From the NCBI RefSeq assembly GCF_008086175.1, contig NZ_VSKM01000007.1, positions 124,001 through 188,000 of the forward strand: a stretch of 64,000 bases of DNA. The letters run 5' to 3'. The position numbers and the translations under genes are program-made. Below the pieces are notes generated by a model, which saw only the letters and a program-made list of their open reading frames with translations, made no database searches and had not been told where the DNA came from. Of this stretch, positions 63,906-64,000 are shown in pieces; within the stretch, counting starts at the first letter, position 1; each line of letters starts with the position of its first letter. This DNA is from Bizionia saleffrena. GTDB lineage: Bacteria > Bacteroidota > Bacteroidia > Flavobacteriales > Flavobacteriaceae.

Positions 63906-64000
63906 ATGACGGAAAATGACTTGCTTTATACTTTAGCGTTGCAAAATGTAGCTCGAATAGGGGACACAACGGCTAAGAAATTGATTAATCACTGTGGATC
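63906..64000 (+). CDS. dprA: DNA-processing protein DprA, N-terminal fragment
   Basis: The first 31 codons from ATG 63906 to the window edge read MTENDLLYTLALQNVARIGD, then TAKKLINHCG. This is the helical SAM-like start of DprA, which loads RecA on incoming single-stranded DNA during transformation. It is cut by the window end, and it is divergent from the SPOR gene. Confidence 0.82.
   Translation, partial: MTENDLLYTLALQNVARIGDTTAKKLINHCG

Overview
The window is a chromosomal segment of a marine-type member of the Flavobacteriaceae (phylum Bacteroidota). Four things point there. Intergenic regions repeatedly show the Bacteroidota -7 element TAnnTTTG. There is a SprE/PorW-like gliding and type IX secretion lipoprotein. 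Several families largely confined to this group are present (recalled as DUF4837, DUF6909, DUF6341, DUF6427, DUF5687, DUF6168 and DUF4292). The ATP synthase operon lacks atpD and atpC. The genus cannot be fixed from the sequence alone.

Layout. 1-4.7 kb holds housekeeping and envelope genes: the end of a DUF4837 gene, divergent tatA, an M23 peptidase, a GH3-type adenylating enzyme and a DUF6909 protein. 4.7-34 kb is a long surface-polysaccharide locus, nearly all on the + strand. It starts with two tandem Wzz-like two-TM proteins and rfbBACD for dTDP-L-rhamnose. A decayed nucleotide-sugar dehydrogenase follows, then intact wecB-wecC for UDP-ManNAcA. Next comes an AT-richer strain-specific cassette at about 13.4-24.2 kb: a CapK-like enzyme, a hexapeptide acyltransferase, GT4, a Wzx-type flippase, GT2, two related polymerase-like proteins, an O-antigen-ligase-type protein, an alpha/alpha-barrel protein and a GT26 enzyme. 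After a long leader the locus resumes with a large phosphoglycosyl transferase, a short PglC-like one, a PglE-like aminotransferase and a PglF-like dehydratase. Ugd plus UDP-xylose synthase, a second large phosphoglycosyl transferase and a GT2 enzyme close it. A second CapK-like gene lies just beyond on the opposite strand.

34-41.4 kb is core genome: purD, two small membrane proteins, upp, a DUF4254 protein and GT9. 41.6-46.1 kb holds a ferredoxin-type reductase and a PadR-ABC-2-like operon. 46-49.2 kb carries sprE and a bactofilin gene. 49.2-55.1 kb is the ATP synthase operon, with a 55-bp tandem repeat copied from the 3' end of atpG just after it. 55.5-62.2 kb carries a flippase, dut, a sugar nucleotidyltransferase, a TPR protein, a DUF4292 lipoprotein and an EnvC-like protein. 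The window ends with an acyl-CoA thioesterase, an HU-like/SPOR protein and the start of dprA.

How the genes work together (inference). The locus can supply dTDP-Rha, UDP-ManNAcA, UDP-GlcA, UDP-Xyl and a UDP-4-amino-4,6-dideoxy-HexNAc. Up to three phosphoglycosyl transferases could start repeat units. Wzx would flip them, the polymerase-like proteins would extend them and the Wzz-like pair would set chain length. No clear polysaccharide export ATPase, outer-membrane Wza or tyrosine kinase lies in the window. No defence system, CRISPR array, tRNA, rRNA or complete insertion sequence was found. The less ordinary features are the polysaccharide locus, the dehydrogenase remnant, the inverted dispersed repeat around purD-upp and the atpG-derived repeat.
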